Source: CAZMLC01 sp964567125
GTDB taxonomy: Bacteria > Verrucomicrobiota > Kiritimatiellia > RFP12 > UBA1067
DNA: 64,000 nt
Reading direction: 5' to 3'
Assembly: GCA_964567125.1 (NCBI GenBank)
Contig: CAZMLC010000002.1
Location: 27,546-91,545 of the forward strand
Below the pieces are notes generated by a model. That model ran no database searches. It had not been told where the DNA came from and saw only the letters and a list, made by a program, of their open reading frames with translations. Positions within the stretch are counted from its first letter, which is position 1. Each line of letters starts with the position of its first letter. A program made the translations under genes and the position numbers. This document shows, one piece after another, positions 61,214 through 64,000 of the stretch.

Positions 61214-61254
61214 GGTGGCCTTTCTGCCCGCGTACGATGCCCACGGGCGGGCGC
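61211..61254 (-). promoter_or_regulatory. 44-bp leader repeat, copy 2
   Basis: Same sequence as 60991-61034 except one base; provides the ribosome-binding site and start of small protein B. Confidence 0.85.
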
Positions 61255-61259
61255 GGTGT

Positions 61260-61760
61260 TCATTCAAAAGCGACAAGGTGCTTTTCGCGCAGGCTGACAA
61301 AGCCGGGGGTCATGTCGGACGGGCGGCCGCATATCACATGGTCAACGATGCGGATGCCGAGAATCTTCGCGGCTTCGACCAGTCGGCGGGTGATGTCGCA
61401 ATCTTCCTTGCTGGGCGTGGGGTCCCCTGACGGGTGGTTGTGCGCCAGAATCACGCTGGCGGCGCTCTGTCTGACCGCCTCGCGCATGATCTCGCGGGGA
61501 TGAACGGGGCACTGGTCGAGCAGGCCGCGGCAACATTCAACCGGCGAGCCTATGACCTTGTTTTTCGTGTCGAGCAGGAGCGTGAAAAAGGTCTCCTGAG
61601 AATCGCCGGACGTGGCGGCGCTCATGACGGGGCGCAAGAGGCGGTAGGCGCTTTCGGGGTCGCGGATGGCGGGGCCTTTGACCGATACATAGGCGGCGCA
61701 GGCCTCCATCGCGGCGGCGTAGTCCATGGCGAGTGCGAGCGTGTCGGGATTGCGTTTCAT
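61260..61760 (-). CDS. RadC-like JAB/MPN metalloprotein
   Basis: A 166-residue protein equal to the C-terminal RadC (JAB1/MPN) domain, without the N-terminal helix-hairpin-helix of chromosomal RadC. The zinc site is intact: LAHNHPSGDPTPSKEDCD gives H107, H109 and D120, with Ser 111 in place. ETFFTLLLDTKNKVIG is the preceding strand with the expected Glu. Such short RadC proteins are frequent cargo of ICEs and plasmids and are probably not DNA-repair proteins; a peptidase-like role is unproven. AGGAG-type site in the upstream GGAGCCCACCCC leader is weak. It lies 15 nt after the upstream gene. Confidence 0.9.
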   Translation of the reverse strand: MKRNPDTLALAMDYAAAMEACAAYVSVKGPAIRDPESAYRLLRPVMSAATSGDSQETFFTLLLDTKNKVIGSPVECCRGLLDQCPVHPREIMREAVRQSAASVILAHNHPSGDPTPSKEDCDITRRLVEAAKILGIRIVDHVICGRPSDMTPGFVSLREKHLVAFE

Positions 61761-61775
61761 GGGGTGGGCTCCTTT

Positions 61776-62306
61776 CTATTCGTGATGAAATGAGGCGTCG
61801 CCGAAAACAAGGCCGGTGCCGAATCCCAGCGCGTTGAAACAGGCGCGGATGGTGTTTCCGCCGACAAGGACGTTGTCCACGATGAAGGTACGGCGGCAGG
61901 GAATGGGCTTGCCGTCGCGGCGGGTGATGTTGTGCTCCTCCACGCTGACGGCGGGGCCTTTGGCGCGGTGGCGGTCGCATGACGAGGGCGCGGGCGCTGT
62001 GCGGGTGAGAATGTCGTGGACCTCGGCCCCACCTTTGACGTGGGCGGCGATGGCCTTCGCAAGCCTGCGGTTGGCGGCGGTGTCGCCGGTGTGGTCGGGC
62101 GTGGGGATGAGGTTGCAAGGCCCCCACACCAGCGCGGCCATTTCGGCGGCGGCGATCTGCAAAGCGGCCTCGGGGCAATCGGCCTCTTTGAGCATGTAAG
62201 AGAGGGCGCGGGTCTCGCGCTCGTACTCGTTCAAGGGGCGGGTACGGGGAGAAACGTAACGCCGTGCGGCGCGTGTGGAGCTGTACGGGCTGAATGTGGC
62301 GCTCAT
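61776..62306 (-). CDS. Phosphoribosyltransferase-like accessory protein
   Basis: A 176-residue protein. The C-terminal half has HNITRRDGKPIPCRRTFIVD, then NVLVGGNTIRACFNALG, which has the shape of the PRPP-binding loop of type I phosphoribosyltransferases. The second acidic residue of the usual DD pair is Asn here. The N-terminal half (RTRPLNEYERETRALSYML, ALQIAAAEMAALVWGPCNLI) would be the hood region. The assignment is by motif shape only. The start at 62306 follows AAAGGA with good spacing; the frame stays open to 62474, but that part looks like leader. First gene of the minus-strand accessory operon. Confidence 0.5.
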   Translation of the reverse strand: MSATFSPYSSTRAARRYVSPRTRPLNEYERETRALSYMLKEADCPEAALQIAAAEMAALVWGPCNLIPTPDHTGDTAANRRLAKAIAAHVKGGAEVHDILTRTAPAPSSCDRHRAKGPAVSVEEHNITRRDGKPIPCRRTFIVDNVLVGGNTIRACFNALGFGTGLVFGDASFHHE

Positions 62307-62474
62307 GGTGTGTGTCCTTTCTTGCGTAGCCTTGCCGGTCTCTCTCACACCCAACGAGGTGTGACAAAACGTCTGCTCGTTGCTGAGTTCTGAATCCTCA
62401 CTAGCGGCACCCGCCGCCGTGATCGCCAAACTCAAACCGGCCCTGCTCTGCAATCTGTAAAGTTTCTGATTCAT

Positions 62475-62554
62475 AACGCTGCCCTGTTCCTTGAGCCTTC
62501 ATCCTCACCCGTACTCGGATGAAGGTCAGGGAACGGGGGAAGTTGTGCAGCGTT
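62475..62554. ncRNA. Three-tier 80-nt hairpin
   Basis: AACGCTGC (62475-62482) pairs with GCAGCGTT (62547-62554). CCTGTTCC (62483-62490) pairs with GGAACGGG in 62529-62537, with one U/G wobble. CCTTCATCC (62496-62504) pairs with GGATGAAGG (62517-62525). Small internal loops separate the stems. It marks the edge between the minus-strand operon leader and the GC-rich repeat region. A structured RNA, leader or DNA site is possible. Confidence 0.55.
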
Positions 62555-62852
62555 CAGAAACGGCGGATTGCAGACAGGACGGTGATGGCGTGTCCGTCAC
62601 GTTGGGGATCAGGGAAGCGGACGGTCAGGAGGGACGGATGACCGGGAGCCTGCCACGAGACGCGCCGTGTGCAACGGGCATGACAAAGGCGGTAGCCCGC
62701 CGCCGCGAGTAGCCGAAGCGTTGGCGTGACCGAGTGCAATGGCGCGGCGTCGGTGACGGACTTAGGCATGAGTGGCGATCAAAGGCGGGAACGGGTGCCG
62801 CCGGGAGGGTTTGGGGGGAACCTCCCAAGCCACGCCCCGCAGGGCCGCTTCG

Positions 62853-62918
62853 GCATGCGGAACGATGCGGACGAGCTTTTTCGGATACGAAAAATCTAAG
62901 TCCGCCCTGTCCGCATGC
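62853..62918 (+). ncRNA. Structured module C, copy 1
   Basis: P1: GCATGCGG (62853-62860) with CCGCATGC (62911-62918), then a bulged A and 2-3 more pairs. P2: GCGGAC (62867-62872) with GTCCGC (62900-62905). An internal loop GAGC opposite TCTAA follows. P3: TTTTTCG (62877-62883) with CGAAAAA (62888-62894), closed by the loop GATA. T5 lies seven bases after the end. The strand is not certain; shown as plus because of the trailing T run. Confidence 0.55.
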
Positions 62919-63248
62919 GCTTCGCTTTTTGGTTGCTGTAGAGCCGCGTATTTTTTGCGGCGTTATCCCTTTCCGAGTGAGCGGCTTTCGCCCCCGGAAG
63001 CGCCACTTGCGGGAGGGATGCGGACTAGCCCGCTCGTGGCGCGTCGGGGCGCGAATGCGCGAGGGAGGATCTCCGCGCTTAACTGGCGCGGTAGCTTACA
63101 TTGATGCTTTGAGTCGATAGTAAATTTGGAGTCGTGCGGGCGCGGCGTGTGGCAGCCGGTCAAGACGGCGGGCGTGCGGGCTGGGGCGTGTATCCACGCG
63201 CAAAGACCGCGCCCCGGCGGCCCGGTTGCCACGCCCGCGCCCGGCGTT

Positions 63249-63297
63249 GTGGCAGGCGCTCTGCCGTTGGCGGCGGCTGCCACACTGGGGACGTGTA
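63249..63297 (+). repeat. Module B, copy 1 (hairpin plus conserved 3' flank)
   Basis: GTGGCAG (63249-63255) pairs with CTGCCAC (63277-63283); the flank CACTGGGGACGTG follows. A second copy is at 63571-63612, and a weak third trace (TTGGGGATC) lies near 62604. Confidence 0.55.
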
Positions 63298-63320
63298 AAC
63301 GTCGGCGTGCGCACAGGAAC

Positions 63321-63375
63321 GCAAGGAGCCTGCGACGCGGCGGGCCGGTGCGCTGGCCGACGAAACGCCACTGCG
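63321..63375 (+). repeat. Module A, copy 1
   Basis: Begins GCAAGGAGCCTGCGACGCGG and continues CCGGTGCGCTGGCCG. It aligns over ~54 bases with the copy at 63947-64000 (about six substitutions and one indel). A weaker copy (GGAGCCTGCCACGAGACGC) begins at 62645. Confidence 0.75.
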
Positions 63376-63454
63376 GCAAGCGAAGCGGCGGAGACCGTAC
63401 CGGTCCGGATGACGGGCGGCTGCCACCAAGCTTGCGGGTGGCACCGACCGGCAA

Positions 63455-63508
63455 GGCCTGCCACACGGGCGCTCATGATTATCAGCCCGCAACGCCGTGT
63501 GGCAGGCC
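63455..63508. repeat. Perfect 14-bp inverted repeat
   Basis: GGCCTGCCACACGG (63455-63468) and CCGTGTGGCAGGCC (63495-63508) are exact reverse complements around a 26-nt loop. It is the most stable single hairpin in the region, and it contains the recurrent CTGCCAC heptamer. Confidence 0.8.
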
Positions 63509-63570
63509 GGTGCCGGAGCCGGTATGGCGTGCGCGGCACGCGCCGCGAGCGTGAGCGCGCAGCACTGTTC

Positions 63571-63612
63571 GTGGCAGACGTTGCGGCTGCCGCACTGGGG
63601 ACATGAAAAGCG
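63571..63612 (+). repeat. Module B, copy 2
   Basis: GTGGCAG (63571-63577) pairs with CTGCCGC (one G/U wobble), followed by CACTGGGGACATG. The loop is shorter than in copy 1, but stem and flank are kept. Confidence 0.55.
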
Positions 63613-63814
63613 GCGGCAGGCCTTCCGCCGTGATGCCGACGCGTAACGCCCGCCGGTGACCGTACCGAAGAGCAACAACGGTGATGCCTGGAGGTAACGC
63701 AGGCGGTCCCGTAGTCGGGCCGACTGCGTGGACGTAAGGCGTTCACCGGCAGGTGCGATGCAGGTATGGCTGCAAAGCAGCGGCGGAAGCGTGGAGCCCG
63801 TGGGGTTCACTTCG

Positions 63815-63907
63815 GGGTGCGGATCGTGGCGCACGAGCTTTTTCACCCCGCGCGGCGGGGTCGCCGGGATACCGGCTGAAAAATCTAAGTGCGCTCCGAC
63901 CGCACCC
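63815..63907 (+). ncRNA. Structured module C, copy 2
   Basis: P1: GGGTGCGG (63815-63822) with CCGCACCC (63900-63907), a bulged A, then TCG with CGA. P2: GCGCAC (63829-63834) with GTGCGC (63889-63894). The internal loop GAGC / TCTAA and P3 TTTTTC (63839-63844) with GAAAAA (63878-63883) are identical to copy 1. On top sit an extra hairpin (ACCCCGC/GCGGGGT) and a hairpin GCCGG-GATA-CCGGC, making a three-way junction. T6 follows six bases after the end. Confidence 0.6.
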
Positions 63908-63946
63908 ACTACGTTTTTTGAAGACGGCGGCGAGCGCATCCGGTCC

Positions 63947-64000
63947 GCAAGGAGCCTGCGACGCGGCGGCCGGTGCGCTGGCCGGCAAGATGCCGCTGCG
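63947..64000 (+). repeat. Module A, copy 2 (cut by window end)
   Basis: Second strong copy of module A, 626 bp after copy 1; it runs to the last base of the window. Confidence 0.75.

Larger units (their letters stand above)
62555..64000. other. GC-rich region of repeated hairpin modules, no gene supported
   Basis: Open frames here are frequent because of base composition, but none has family motifs, a good ribosome-binding site or consistent codon use. Instead the stretch holds diverged repeats (modules A, B and C described separately) and many short inverted repeats. The heptamer CTGCCAC or its complement occurs exactly at 62650, 63149, 63249, 63277, 63420, 63458, 63499 and 63571. The region continues past the window end, since module A is cut at 64000. 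Confidence 0.7.

Noticed and set aside
62734..63554. Several plus-strand open frames of 110-142 codons in the GC-rich region
   Set aside because: Arg/Gly/Pro-rich translations with no motifs, no ribosome-binding sites and heavy overlap in all frames; expected from base composition.
63160..63939. Minus-strand 259-codon open frame with a FSCPQCGSRNVC zinc-ribbon-like segment
   Set aside because: The CPQCGS resemblance comes from repeat module B. In the other copy of the module the same DNA is in a different frame within this ORF, and the frame crosses module C, whose changes fit base pairing better than codon conservation.
62475..64000. CRISPR array or integron attC array
   Set aside because: Repeats are diverged, unevenly spaced and of several types; no constant repeat-spacer pattern and no attC core sites (GTTRRRY/RYYYAAC) in the right places.
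62475..64000. Group II intron or RNase P/tmRNA gene
   Set aside because: No domain V hairpin and none of the conserved RNase P or tmRNA segments were found on either strand.

Overview
The window looks like a bacterial chromosome segment from the Verrucomicrobiota/Kiritimatiellota part of the PVC superphylum, probably a draft or metagenome scaffold. It has three 100-base N runs, each inside a gene. This placement is an inference from gene content, with no rRNA to confirm it. The pointers are two autotransporter-type beta-strand repeat proteins, a GH78 rhamnosidase, a ThuA-domain protein, a Tat-exported Gfo/Idh/MocA oxidoreductase, an FAD-dependent lipoprotein oxidoreductase, and a HzsA-like di-heme protein fused to a formylglycine-generating-enzyme (SUMF1) domain. 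Many promoters read TTGACN-N17-TATANT, so a sigma70-type consensus is easy to see.

Layout, core part (1-55.7 kb): a partial secreted carbohydrate-active protein and a CGGC protein; a frameshifted, gap-interrupted beta-strand repeat protein; a complete trpE-trpGD-trpC-trpF-trpB-trpA operon with a twin-operator promoter; a divergent rhamnosidase and giant beta-strand repeat protein; a thuA-trpS-scpA-scpB-M15 peptidase operon; a KDG-kinase-like gene and an FAD oxidoreductase; a queF-queC-SNase-queD-hrpA operon; a Gfo/Idh/MocA oxidoreductase; a TIGR03663-type membrane protein, a CDF transporter, gph, recR and ybaB; a PAS protein; an unusual HU-plus-two-zinc-ribbon protein; a secreted glycosidase-like protein, comEC, the HzsA-SUMF1 protein and a secreted endonuclease/exonuclease/phosphatase; and a minus-strand operon of sodium symporter, sugar kinase, dCMP deaminase, rdgC, methyltransferase and nagA. 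The metabolic theme is degradation and uptake of complex sugars beside ordinary housekeeping genes.

Layout, accessory part (55.7-64 kb): directly after tRNA-Leu(CAG) and tRNA-Glu(CTC) the sequence changes to GC-rich mobile-element DNA. It holds an unknown protein, an excisionase-like DNA-binding protein, a small zinc ribbon and a large primase/RepA-type ATPase (the last three translationally coupled), a 45-bp palindrome, and a phage-type small protein. On the minus strand follows an operon with a phosphoribosyltransferase-like protein, a RadC/JAB protein, two small proteins with duplicated leaders and a DUF2958 protein. No integrase and no second att site are visible, so the element probably continues past 64 kb.

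The most unusual part is 62.47-64.0 kb, about 1.5 kb with no convincing gene, made of diverged repeated hairpin modules. Two copies of one module (62853-62918 and 63815-63907) keep an identical internal-loop core and a GATA apical loop, while several stem pairs change in a compensatory way. That is what a structured RNA, or a structured single-stranded DNA site, would leave. It is the best candidate here for something undescribed.
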